From Oceanicaulis sp. (GTDB taxonomy: Bacteria > Pseudomonadota > Alphaproteobacteria > Caulobacterales > Maricaulaceae), in NCBI GenBank assembly GCA_020832735.1, contig JAFIEB010000009.1:1-64000 (forward strand): 64,000 bases of DNA, given 5' to 3'. Each line of letters starts with the position of its first letter. The first letter of the stretch is position 1. The notes under the pieces are model-generated. The model saw only the letters and a program-made list of their open reading frames with translations. It did not search any database and was not told the origin of the DNA. This document shows, piece after piece, positions 42,763 through 51,261 of the stretch. Both the position numbers and the translations under genes were made by a program.

Positions 42763-44397
42763 ATGACCCTGACCCGACGCCTTATTCTAACGGCGGCCGC
42801 CGCCGCGGCGGCCGTGACGATGACCGCCTGCGGCGAGCGTGATGACGGAGATGCCGGTTCGGTTGTCCTGCACCGAGGCAACGGCGCCGAGCCGCTGTCG
42901 CTGGACCCGCACCGGGCCCAGGGCGTCTGGGAGAACAATATTATCGGGGACATGTTCATCGGCCTGTTCACCGATGCGCCCGACGGCTCGCCTACGCCGG
43001 GCATGGCCGAAAGCTGGGAAATGGCCGAGGACGGTCTGAGCTGGACATTCGTCCTGAGGGAGGCGAACTGGAGCGATGGCCAGCCGGTCACGGCGCACGA
43101 TTTCGTGTTCGCCTTCCGCCGCATCCTCAACCCGCTGACCCTGTCGGAATACTCCAAGGTCCTCTACCCGATCCGCAATGCGCGTCCGGTCAATCTGGAC
43201 CCTGAAAACAATCCGTCAGAAACCCTGGGCGTGACGGCGCTGGATGACCGCACGCTGCGCATCGATCTGGAGTACCCCGCGCCCTACCTGCCCGGGCTCC
43301 TGACCCACTACACCACCTTCCCGCTGCCCGCCCATGTGGTGGAGCGCCATGGCGACGCCTGGATCCAGCCCCAGAACATCGTCACCAACGGCCCCTACAT
43401 GCTGGTGCGCTGGCGGGCCAATGACTTCATCCACCTGCAGCGCAATCCCGAGTTCTGGGACAATGAGAATGTGTGCATCGACGAGGTGTTCTATTACCCG
43501 ACCGTCGACAATCCGGCCGCCGAACGCCGGGTGCGCAATGGCGAGCTGGATGTGAACGCCGACTTCGCGGGCCAGAACCTCCAGTTCCTGCGCCAGCAGA
43601 TTCCCGACTATGTGCGCGTCCACCCCTATATGGGCCTGACCTATTTCTCCTTTAATACGAGCGTGGCCCCGTTCGACGACGCGCGCGTGCGCAACGCCTT
43701 GTCGATGGCGATCAACCGCGAGTTCATCGTCGATGAGATCCGCCGTTCGGGCGAAGATGCGGCCTACAGCTTCGTGCCGCCGACCATCTCCAACTATCCC
43801 GGCACGGCGCGCATCAGCTGGGCTGACCAGTCCATGGACGAGCGCCGCGAGCGGGCGCGCGAGCTTCTGGAGGAGGCCGGGTTCGGACCGGACAATCCGC
43901 TGCGCTTCACCTTCTCCCACCGCACGTCGGGCGATAATCCGCGCGTGGCGCCAGTGGTGCAGCGCGACTGGGCCGAGATTGCGCCCTGGGTGCGCGTCGA
44001 GCTGCTCGGCGGCGAGGCGCAGATACATTACGCCAATCTGCGCGCCAGCGACTTCCAGGTCGGTGATGGCGGCTGGATCGCGGACTATAACGACGCCTAC
44101 AATTTCCTCTTCCTGGGCGAGAGCGCATCGATCCCGATGAACTATTCGCGCTTCCAGAACGAGGAATTCGACCGCCTGGTGGCCGAGGCCAACCAGCAGC
44201 TGGACCTGGAAACCCGTGGGCGGATGATGGCTGAAGCCGAGCAGATCCTGCTCGACGAGCAACCCATCATGCCGATCCACTATCTGGTCAACCGGGCGCT
44301 GGTGAATCCGAACGTGACCGGCTGGGTCGATAACGCCAACCATATCCACCGCACGCGCTATCTGTGCTTTGCGGACCTGGAGCGCGAAGCGCCGTAA
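42763..44397 (+). CDS. oppA: peptide ABC transporter substrate-binding lipoprotein (OppA type)
   Basis: A 544-residue SBP_bac_5 family protein. The signal peptide ends in the lipobox MTAC (Cys23). The family block EPLSLDPHRAQGVWENNIIGDMFIGLFTDAPDG, SWTFVLREANWSDGQPVTAHDFVFAFRRILNP and YMGLTYFSFNTSVAPFDDARVRNALSMAINRE are typical. It captures peptides in the periplasm for the OppBC channel encoded about 900 bp upstream; the exact ligand is unknown. GAGGAGAG lies before ATG 42763. The intervening secreted-protein gene is on the opposite strand, so oppA has its own promoter in 42515-42762. Confidence 0.93.
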   Translation: MTLTRRLILTAAAAAAAVTMTACGERDDGDAGSVVLHRGNGAEPLSLDPHRAQGVWENNIIGDMFIGLFTDAPDGSPTPGMAESWEMAEDGLSWTFVLREANWSDGQPVTAHDFVFAFRRILNPLTLSEYSKVLYPIRNARPVNLDPENNPSETLGVTALDDRTLRIDLEYPAPYLPGLLTHYTTFPLPAHVVERHGDAWIQPQNIVTNGPYMLVRWRANDFIHLQRNPEFWDNENVCIDEVFYYPTVDNPAAERRVRNGELDVNADFAGQNLQFLRQQIPDYVRVHPYMGLTYFSFNTSVAPFDDARVRNALSMAINREFIVDEIRRSGEDAAYSFVPPTISNYPGTARISWADQSMDERRERARELLEEAGFGPDNPLRFTFSHRTSGDNPRVAPVVQRDWAEIAPWVRVELLGGEAQIHYANLRASDFQVGDGGWIADYNDAYNFLFLGESASIPMNYSRFQNEEFDRLVAEANQQLDLETRGRMMAEAEQILLDEQPIMPIHYLVNRALVNPNVTGWVDNANHIHRTRYLCFADLEREAP

Positions 44398-44428
44398 GGC
44401 GCACTAACGGCTGGGGGCGGCTTTCAGG

Positions 44429-45688
44429 ATGACCGAACCGGATCTGGAAGCCGCCGCCCGGACCGCTGCCGAGCACGTTGCTGCGGCCGCCGCCGCCAGC
44501 GCCGGGCGCCGCCCCCGGGTGCGCCCGTCCCGGCCAGGGGCGCTGCGTCCGGATACGCCAGAGGGCGTCTGCGCCAATTGCGGAGCCCAGCTGATGGGGC
44601 CGGTCTGCCACGCCTGCGGCCAGCACGCTGATCTGTATAAGCGACCGGTGTGGCGCCTGATCGCCGACGGCGTCTCCGACCTGTTCGCACTCGACGGACG
44701 CGCAGCGCGCACGGTGTGGGAGATGATGGCCTTTCCTGGCCGGGTCACGCGCGCCTATCTCAAGGGACAGCGCGGGCGCTTCATTCCTCCCTTCCGGCTC
44801 TATCTGATCGCATCGCTGGCGTTTTTCCTGATCCTGCCGCTGGTCAATACGGCCGGCCCGATGACCGGTTATGATCCTGAGGGCGGCCAGATCGCGCGCG
44901 AACGCCTCGACGAGGCGCTGGCCGCGGGAGACATGACCCCCGAGGGTCATCGCGCCGCCACACAGGCGATCGACGCCTTGGGCGTGTTCGATCCGCGCAA
45001 CCGGACGGTCACGCCGGCCGGGCCGGCCGCCGGGGAGGAAAGCGGAGCGGCGGACGCGCAGGACGCTGCTCCAGAGCCGTCAGATGAGGCGCCAGCGCCA
45101 GGCCGGCCATCCACGCCCGAGCCCGATAACAGGACTGTCTTCACCTTCAACATGGATGAGGGCCTGAACCCGGCCGCAATCGAGGCGCTGCGCCGGACCT
45201 TTGTGCCTGAAGAGTTCGGACTGCCAACGGATTCAGTCACCGGTTCGCGCGCTGCGCGCACCTTCATCGCCAACCGGCTCGAGCGCTTGGCCAGCCGGCC
45301 GGATCGATGGGCGGCGGAAAGCCTGGCCTGGGCGCCGCGCATCATGTTCGTCATGGTGCCGCTGTTCGCGGTGCTGCTGGGCCTGGCCTATGCCTGGCGG
45401 CGCGGGTTTTTGTATTTCGACCATCTGATCACGGCGTTGCATTTTCACGCCGCGATCTTCATGGCCATGCTGGCGGCCATGGTGATCAGCCTGGCCACGG
45501 GGCCGGGCTGGGCGATGCTGGCCTTCTTCATGTACGCCCACATCTATCTCTACCGCCTGTTGCGCGTGGTCTATTCCACAGGCCGGGTGCAGGCGGTGAT
45601 GCGCGTGGCGGCGCTGGACGCGGCCTATGGCTTCCTGATCCTGTTGGGCATGGCCGCCATTGTGCTTCTGGGCGCCGTCAGCGTCTGA
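44429..45688 (+). CDS. DUF3667 domain-containing membrane protein
   Basis: A 419-residue protein. The N-terminal zinc-ribbon-like motif CANCGAQLMGPVCHACGQHAD (about residues 48-68) and the following helix block (WRLIADGVSDLFALDGRAARTVWEMMAFPGRVTRAYLKGQRGRFIPPFRLYLIASLAFF) define DUF3667. A long, low-complexity, acidic Pro/Ala segment lies in the middle (about 185-235), and four helices are at the C-terminus. The function is unknown. It lies 31 bp after oppA on the same strand and may be read with it. A 70-bp gap separates it from apt. Confidence 0.85.
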   Translation: MTEPDLEAAARTAAEHVAAAAAASAGRRPRVRPSRPGALRPDTPEGVCANCGAQLMGPVCHACGQHADLYKRPVWRLIADGVSDLFALDGRAARTVWEMMAFPGRVTRAYLKGQRGRFIPPFRLYLIASLAFFLILPLVNTAGPMTGYDPEGGQIARERLDEALAAGDMTPEGHRAATQAIDALGVFDPRNRTVTPAGPAAGEESGAADAQDAAPEPSDEAPAPGRPSTPEPDNRTVFTFNMDEGLNPAAIEALRRTFVPEEFGLPTDSVTGSRAARTFIANRLERLASRPDRWAAESLAWAPRIMFVMVPLFAVLLGLAYAWRRGFLYFDHLITALHFHAAIFMAMLAAMVISLATGPGWAMLAFFMYAHIYLYRLLRVVYSTGRVQAVMRVAALDAAYGFLILLGMAAIVLLGAVSV

Positions 45689-45758
45689 GCGGCCTTGACG
45701 CGGCGCGCGCGCGCCGGAATGTTCGGCGCTCATCCCACACGAGGGCCGGGGCCAGATC

Positions 45759-46289
45759 ATGCAGTCGCTCAAAGACGCCATCCGCACCATTGCGGACTAT
45801 CCCAAGCCGGGCATTCAGTTCCGCGACGTCACGACCCTGCTGGGCGATGCGCGCGCGTTTCGCCAGGCGGTGGATGCGATGGTCCAGCCCCATGCCGGCG
45901 CCAAGATCGACAAGGTGGCCGGCATCGAGGCGCGCGGCTTCATCCTGGGCGGGGCCGTGGCGCACCAGCTCTCGGTCGGCTTCGTGCCGGTGCGCAAGAA
46001 GGGCAAGCTGCCCCACAAGACGCTGAGCCAGTCCTATGAGCTGGAATACGGGGTGGACGAGGTGGAGATCCACGCCGACGCCGTGGCTCCCGGCGAAACC
46101 GTCCTTCTGGTGGACGATCTGATCGCCACCGGCGGCACGGCGGAGGCCGCGATCCGGCTTCTGCGCCAGGCCGGCGCCAAGGTGATCGGCGCCAGCTTTG
46201 TAGTCGATTTGCCCGAGCTGGGCGGCGCGGCGCGCATCGAGGCGATGGACGTGCCCTGCGTCTCGCTGGTCGCCTATGAGGGCCATTAG
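45759..46289 (+). CDS. apt: adenine phosphoribosyltransferase
   Basis: A 176-residue purine-salvage enzyme that makes AMP from adenine and PRPP. The Apt start ([27 protein letters not shown]), [11 protein letters not shown], and the PRPP loop [13 protein letters not shown] (residues 115-127) are intact. Length is typical. It ends 9 bp before the end of the convergent antiporter-fusion gene. GAGGGC is a weak ribosome-binding site. Confidence 0.97.
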   Translation: MQSLKDAIRTIADYPKPGIQFRDVTTLLGDARAFRQAVDAMVQPHAGAKIDKVAGIEARGFILGGAVAHQLSVGFVPVRKKGKLPHKTLSQSYELEYGVDEVEIHADAVAPGETVLLVDDLIATGGTAEAAIRLLRQAGAKVIGASFVVDLPELGGAARIEAMDVPCVSLVAYEGH

Positions 46290-46298
46290 CGCTGGAGC

Positions 46299-48287
46299 TC
46301 AGCGTTCAGGCCCGCCCGGATCGAAGCGTTCCAGCTCGGCGCTGACGATGACGCTGGCCACCTGGGCGGCGTAGGTTTCGCCGCTGGCGGCGTAGGGGGC
46401 CACATGGGGCGCCAGCGCCAGCCCCGTCAGCATCTCGCCTTCAGCGCGCAGCCGGGCGCGTTCGGTCCTGAGCGGCTCGAAATCGTCATGGGTGTTGAGC
46501 AGATCCACATAATCGCCCGCCGAGGCCAGCAGGTTGGAGAAGCGCTCCTGCCCGGACGGGAAGCGTCCGAACAGCGCGTTGCGCGCCAGCGCCGCCTCGT
46601 TCGAGCCCCAGCCTGTGGCCAGCGCCGCCTGGGCTACGCCCAGCGAAGGCGGGATGATGTCGACGCGTTCGATCAGCGCATCCAGGTCCTCGTAGCGCAC
46701 CCCGTAGCGCCGGGCGAGGGTGTCGCGGCGCGCCTGCTGGGGCAGGGGCAGGGACTCGCCCGCCTCGATGCGTGCGCGCATGGACAATAGCGCGGCGCGG
46801 TCATCCAGGATGCGTGCGTTCTGGGCGGAGATCAGCCCGGCGGCCACCCGTGCGAAGGTGTCCCGGCGTTCCTCGGGCGCCAGCTCGGCCCAGTCGGAAG
46901 GAAAGGATTCAAGGCGCACCGCCGCGCCGGCGCCCTGCAGGGGGCCAAGCGCGGATCGCAATTCCTCCATAGTGGCGGCGGCGAACACCCGTTCAGGCTG
47001 GGTCTCGCGCGTCACCGCCCATGACACGGCGAAGCTGAGCAGCGAGAAGCCGGCCACCACGCCCGCCACCATGCCGGCGCTGGCCAGGCGCCCGCTGTGC
47101 TTGAGGGTCGGAGCGACGCCGAACAGGCGCGCCACCGGCCCGGCGGTCCAGCCCTGGATCACCAGCGAGGCGATGACCACGGCGAAGGCGGCGGAGAAAT
47201 ACAGGTTGGCGTTCTCCACCCCGGCGATCACCGGATAGGCGCCCAGAAAGATCGGCACCGCCCCGCGCAGCCCCATCCAGGCGATGAAGGCGCGCTCATT
47301 GAGGCGGAAGCGCTCCGGCGCCAGGCAGATCAGCACCGCCAGCGGGCGCGCCAGAAGGATCAGGATCAGCGCCACGCCGAGCGCGGGCAGGGCGACCTCG
47401 GCGGCGTGGCTGGGCGTGATCAGCAGGCCCAGCATCAGGAACAGGCCGATCTGGGACAGCCAGGCCAGCCCGTCTGAGAAGCGCTCGGTGGCCTCGGCGG
47501 CCCGGCGCTGGGAGGCCGCCAGCGCCACCCCGGCCAGATACGCCGCCAGGAAGCCCGAGGCGCCGATCACCTGGGCGAAGGCGAACAGGAACACCGCCGA
47601 GGCGGCGGCGAAGATCGGATACAGCCCGATGGGCAGGCCCACCTTGCGCTCCAGCCAGCCGATCAGGCGCCCGCCGAACCAGCCGATCACCCCGCCGGCG
47701 GCCAGCGCCCAGACTATGGACACAGCCGCCCCGAACGGTTCGGGCGCGCCGCCCTGTGACAGCCAGGTCACGGCGGTCACCACCAGAATCACCGCCATGG
47801 GATCATTGAAGCCGGATTCAGCCTCCAGCGTCGTGGCCACGCGCGGACGCGCCTTCAGGTCGCGCCCTGCAATCAGCATCAGCACGGCAGCTGCGTCTGT
47901 GGACGATACGATGGCGCCCAGAAGCAAGGCCTCGATCCAGCCCAGATCGAACAGGTATTTGGCGCCCACCGCCGTCACGCCCGCGGTGATGATCACACCC
48001 AGCGTGGCCAGGCTGATCGCCGGGCGCAGCACGCCTTTCAGCCGGCGCAGGCGCGTGCCGAGCCCGCCGTCGAACAGGATCAGCGCCAGCGCCAGCGAGC
48101 CCAGCAGATAGGCGGTGTCATGATCATGGAACTCGAACCCGCCCGGACCCTCCTCGCCCGCCAGCATGCCCAGCGCCAGGAAGATCAATAGCAGGGGCGC
48201 GCCGGCGCGGCGCGTTGCGGCCACGCCCGCAATCGCCAGCAGCACCAGTCCGGCGGCGGCCAGAAGGATGAGTTCCGTCGTCTGCAT
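46299..48287 (-). CDS. CPA1 cation/proton antiporter (NhaP2-like) fused to degenerate Bax/GH73 domain
   Basis: A single 662-residue frame. Residues 1-395 are a CPA1 antiporter with about 12 helices, FDGGLGT, SSTDAAAV (Asp131) and ESGFNDPMAV (Asn161-Asp162), the ion site of NhaP/CvrA. A further helix (404-426) crosses the membrane; residues 430-662 are Bax-like: LIERVDIIPPSLGVAQAALATGWGSNEAALARNALFG and DYVDLLNTHDDFEPLRTERARLRAEG. Bax and FlgJ-type glucosaminidases have Glu-Ser-Gly-Trp-Gly here; this protein has Ala557-Thr-Gly-Trp-Gly, so the catalytic Glu is missing. The start is ATG 48287; the upstream open frame (to 48404) is not family-like. No frameshift is visible in the junction. Confidence 0.85.
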   Translation of the reverse strand: MQTTELILLAAAGLVLLAIAGVAATRRAGAPLLLIFLALGMLAGEEGPGGFEFHDHDTAYLLGSLALALILFDGGLGTRLRRLKGVLRPAISLATLGVIITAGVTAVGAKYLFDLGWIEALLLGAIVSSTDAAAVLMLIAGRDLKARPRVATTLEAESGFNDPMAVILVVTAVTWLSQGGAPEPFGAAVSIVWALAAGGVIGWFGGRLIGWLERKVGLPIGLYPIFAAASAVFLFAFAQVIGASGFLAAYLAGVALAASQRRAAEATERFSDGLAWLSQIGLFLMLGLLITPSHAAEVALPALGVALILILLARPLAVLICLAPERFRLNERAFIAWMGLRGAVPIFLGAYPVIAGVENANLYFSAAFAVVIASLVIQGWTAGPVARLFGVAPTLKHSGRLASAGMVAGVVAGFSLLSFAVSWAVTRETQPERVFAAATMEELRSALGPLQGAGAAVRLESFPSDWAELAPEERRDTFARVAAGLISAQNARILDDRAALLSMRARIEAGESLPLPQQARRDTLARRYGVRYEDLDALIERVDIIPPSLGVAQAALATGWGSNEAALARNALFGRFPSGQERFSNLLASAGDYVDLLNTHDDFEPLRTERARLRAEGEMLTGLALAPHVAPYAASGETYAAQVASVIVSAELERFDPGGPER

Positions 48288-48439
48288 GATCCTTCCGGAT
48301 ATAGGCGCGCGCGCTGCGCAACGGAAGCGCGAAACCGGCCCAAAATGCTGTCGTGCAGCGACCGGGCGTGCATTTGGCTTCGGCGCCGGGCAGAATCCCG
48401 TCATGACTGCTGTCCGGTATAGCGGACGAAGGTGCGCCG

Positions 48440-48703
48440 ATGACGCCCGGCGAAGTGCTCGACATTGCGACCCAGGCGATCTGGACCCTTCTGGGCATGG
48501 CCGCGCCGATCATGCTGATCGGGCTGGCCGTGGGCCTGATGATCGCCCTGTTCCAGGCGCTGACCCAGGTGCAGGAGATGACGCTGGTCTTCGTCCCGAA
48601 GATCGTGGCCATCTTCCTGGCGCTGATCGTCTTTCTGCCTCTGATGGGCGCGCTGCTGGGCGGGTTCATGGAGACGATCACCGACCGCATCGTGGCGGGG
48701 TGA
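48440..48703 (+). CDS. fliQ: flagellar export apparatus protein FliQ
   Basis: An 87-residue membrane protein with two helices, matching FliQ in full (EVLDIATQAIWTLLGMAAPIMLIGLAVGLMIALFQALTQVQEMTLVFVPKIVAIFLAL). It is part of the flagellar type III export gate with FliP and FliR. fliR follows 4 nt after its stop. fliP is not in this window. Order fliQ-fliR-flhB is as in other alphaproteobacteria. Confidence 0.97.
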   Translation: MTPGEVLDIATQAIWTLLGMAAPIMLIGLAVGLMIALFQALTQVQEMTLVFVPKIVAIFLALIVFLPLMGALLGGFMETITDRIVAG

Positions 48704-48707
48704 GGCG

Positions 48708-49466
48708 GTGATCGCCGGGCTCGACATCGGCATGAGCCTGTTCGCCGCGGTGCTGGTGTTCGCCCGTCTGGGCGCCATCCTGATGCTGCTGCCGGGCATT
48801 GGCGAGCCGTCGATCCCCGGGCGCATCCGCCTGTCCTTCGCGCTCGCTTTCGCCTTGGCCGCCGGGCCGATGATCGCGCCGGAGCTACCGGGCCTGCCCG
48901 AAACGCTGGCCGGACTGGCCGGGTTGATCATGGTGGAGGTGGTGATCGGGCTGATGATCGGGGCGGGCGCGCGCCTCCTGATGGCGGCGGCCGCGGTGGC
49001 CGGCCAGATCATCGCCTATCAGACGGGTCTGGCGATGGCCCAGGCCTTCGACCCCATGCAGGGCCAGTCCGGCGCGCTCCCGGCGCAGTTCTTCAACCTT
49101 CTGTTCCTGCTGCTGATCTTCACCACGAACATCCATCACCTGCTGCTGCAGGCGGCGGCGGGGTCCTACGCGCTCATGCCCGCCGGCCAGGCGCCGATCT
49201 GGGGCGATGCGGCGCAATGGGCGCTGGGCCTGTTCATCGACAGCTTCGTGATTGCGGTGCGCATCGCCTCGCCGCTGATCGCCTTTGGCCTGATCTTCTA
49301 TCTGGGCCTGGGGGTGTTGTCCCGGCTGATGCCCCAGGCGCAGATTTTCTTCATCGCCATGCCGCTGAACATCATGATCGGGTTCGCCATTCTGGCGATC
49401 TCGCTGGGTACGATGGCGATGATCTGGGCCGAACGCCTGGAAGAATTCGCCGTGACCCTGGGCTAG
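48708..49466 (+). CDS. fliR: flagellar export apparatus protein FliR
   Basis: A 252-residue membrane protein of the FliR family, with about six to seven helices and family segments ARLGAILMLLPGIGEPSIPGRIRLSFALAFALA, IIAYQTGLAMAQAFDPMQGQSG and FIAMPLNIMIGFAILAISLG. Together with FliP and FliQ it forms the export gate core. It starts with GTG at 48708, preceded by GGGGTGAGG, and follows fliQ by 4 nt. Confidence 0.97.
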   Translation: MIAGLDIGMSLFAAVLVFARLGAILMLLPGIGEPSIPGRIRLSFALAFALAAGPMIAPELPGLPETLAGLAGLIMVEVVIGLMIGAGARLLMAAAAVAGQIIAYQTGLAMAQAFDPMQGQSGALPAQFFNLLFLLLIFTTNIHHLLLQAAAGSYALMPAGQAPIWGDAAQWALGLFIDSFVIAVRIASPLIAFGLIFYLGLGVLSRLMPQAQIFFIAMPLNIMIGFAILAISLGTMAMIWAERLEEFAVTLG

Positions 49467-49475
49467 GAGCGCGCG

Positions 49476-50549
49476 ATGGCCGAAGGCGAAGACAAGTCTG
49501 AAAAGACCGAGCAGCCGACCGAGCGCAAGCTGAAGAAGGCGCGCGATGAGGGCGATGTCGCCAAGTCCCAGGAGATTTCCGGCTGGTTCACCCTGGCGGC
49601 GGGCCTGGCGGTGATCGCCTTCATGGCGCCGGGCTTCACCCGCGAGCTGGCGCGCGCCATGAGCGTGTTCCTGGAGCGCCCCCATCAGCTCAGCCTGGAC
49701 GGCGGCGCGGCGCTGGGGCTGGTGATGCAGTCCCTGACCATGCTGGCGCTGATCCTGGGGCTGGCCTACGCCCTGCTGATGGTGGCGGCGGCGGCGGGCA
49801 ATCTGGTCCAGCACGGCCTGTTGTGGACGCCCAAGAAGATCGCGCCCAAGCTCAACAAGCTGAACCCGGTCGAGGGTTTGAAGCGCATGTTCGGGCCGCA
49901 GGGCTGGGTCAATTTCCTCAAGGGCGTGGGCAAGATCACCCTGGTGGGCGCCGCGATCGCGCTGGTGCTCTGGCCGCGCCGGGACGATCTGGCGAGCTTC
50001 CCGATGATCAGCCCGGCGCGCATGCTGTCCGAAGTGCACGGCGCGGCTGTGATGCTGCTGATCGCGGCGCTGATCGCTTACGCCGCCATCGCCGCGCTCG
50101 ACTGGGTGTTCCAGCGCCATCAGTTCATCGAGCGCAACAAGATGAGCCGCAAGGAGCTGCGCGACGAGTTCAAGGAGACCGAGGGCGATCCGCTGGTGCG
50201 CGCCAAGCTGCGCCAGATACGCCAGGAGCGCGCCCAGAAACGCATGATGAGCCGGGTGCCCGACGCCGCGGTGGTGATCACCAACCCGACCCACTACGCC
50301 GTGGCGCTGGAATACGAGCAGGGCCGCACGGCCGCCCCGATCTGCATCGCCAAGGGCGTGGACGTGGTCGCCCTGCGCATCCGCGAACGCGCCGAAGAGC
50401 TCGACATTCCCATCGTCGAGGACCCGCCGCTGGCGCGCGCGCTCTACGCCACCACCGATCTGGACGACCCCATCGATCCTGAACACTACGCCGCCGTGGC
50501 CAAGGTGATCGGCTATGTGCTCAGCCTGTCGGAGCGCCGGCGGCGCTGA
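49476..50549 (+). CDS. flhB: flagellar export apparatus protein FlhB
   Basis: A 357-residue protein: acidic/basic cytosolic lead (EDKSEKTEQPTERKLKKARDEGDVAKSQEISG), four helices, and the autocleaving cytosolic domain with NPTH (Asn270-His273) in VVITNPTHYAVALEYEQ. FlhB switches export from rod/hook to filament substrates; its cleavage site is intact. AGGAG precedes ATG 49476. It follows fliR by 9 bp and closes the flagellar group. Confidence 0.98.
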   Translation: MAEGEDKSEKTEQPTERKLKKARDEGDVAKSQEISGWFTLAAGLAVIAFMAPGFTRELARAMSVFLERPHQLSLDGGAALGLVMQSLTMLALILGLAYALLMVAAAAGNLVQHGLLWTPKKIAPKLNKLNPVEGLKRMFGPQGWVNFLKGVGKITLVGAAIALVLWPRRDDLASFPMISPARMLSEVHGAAVMLLIAALIAYAAIAALDWVFQRHQFIERNKMSRKELRDEFKETEGDPLVRAKLRQIRQERAQKRMMSRVPDAAVVITNPTHYAVALEYEQGRTAAPICIAKGVDVVALRIRERAEELDIPIVEDPPLARALYATTDLDDPIDPEHYAAVAKVIGYVLSLSERRRR

Positions 50550-50553
50550 GGCG

Positions 50554-51027
50554 TCAGGCTGATTGCGGCGTGTCAGCCACTTTCGCGTGGCCCTGTCCGG
50601 CGGCATAGCTCACCACCTCGTACTCCACGCCGTCCTCGTCCATGAAATAGAAGCGGCGGCCGGGCGCATAGTCGCCATGACCATAGGGGCGCAGGCCCAG
50701 CTGGCGCACGCGGACTTCGCACGCCTCGAGATCGGCCACCTCGACGCCGAGATGATTGAAGGGTCGGCTTTTGGGCCACAGGTGCGCCTTTGCGGGCGGG
50801 CGCGGCGGGTAGAGGGAGACATAGCTGTCCGCCCCGCCGACATGTATGCCGATGCGTCCGTCGCTCTCGCGGCCGCGCCAGCGCTCCCGCCACCCGAATA
50901 CCGCCTGCAGCATCCCGCTGGTGTGCTCGGGATCGGCGACGGTCAGGTTGACGTGCTCGATCACAGGCTCTGCAGAGCGCACAGGGGCGGCGGTTTCGCG
51001 GCCGGTATCGGACGTGCTCCGGGTCAT
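50554..51027 (-). CDS. VOC-family (glyoxalase-like) protein
   Basis: A 157-residue cytosolic VOC protein with one full two-module domain: IEHVNLTVADPEHTSGMLQAVFGWRERW and FNHLGVEVADLEACEVRVRQLGLRPYG...YFMDEDGVEYEVV. Candidate metal ligands are His in EHVN, His in NHLG and the final Glu in VEYEVV. It could isomerise or cleave small carbonyl compounds; substrate unknown. ATG 51027 is chosen because AAGGAG lies 6 nt before it; ATG 51048 upstream lacks one. The gene is convergent with flhB (4-bp gap) and divergent from cckA. Confidence 0.85.
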   Translation of the reverse strand: MTRSTSDTGRETAAPVRSAEPVIEHVNLTVADPEHTSGMLQAVFGWRERWRGRESDGRIGIHVGGADSYVSLYPPRPPAKAHLWPKSRPFNHLGVEVADLEACEVRVRQLGLRPYGHGDYAPGRRFYFMDEDGVEYEVVSYAAGQGHAKVADTPQSA

Positions 51028-51261
51028 ATTCAGCTCCTTCATCTCCATGGGGTTCGCAATGAACCGGCGCTCTGGCTACAATCTCAACCAAGCTTGAGGT
51101 CAAGGCGTGATCATGCGCCAGGCTCAATGACCTGCGATCACGATTGGCGAACGGGCGGCCGGCGCCGCGAGCGCAATCGATATCGCCCGCGCTGAAACGT
51201 GGTTAACCTTGAGCACGGATGATTGAGGGCCGAATCGCTTGTGACCGCCACGGAGCCCGCC

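Noticed and set aside
51203..51208. TTAACC before cckA as a CtrA site.
   Set aside because: Only one half-site is present; the second TTAA at 7-bp spacing is missing, so a CtrA box cannot be claimed.
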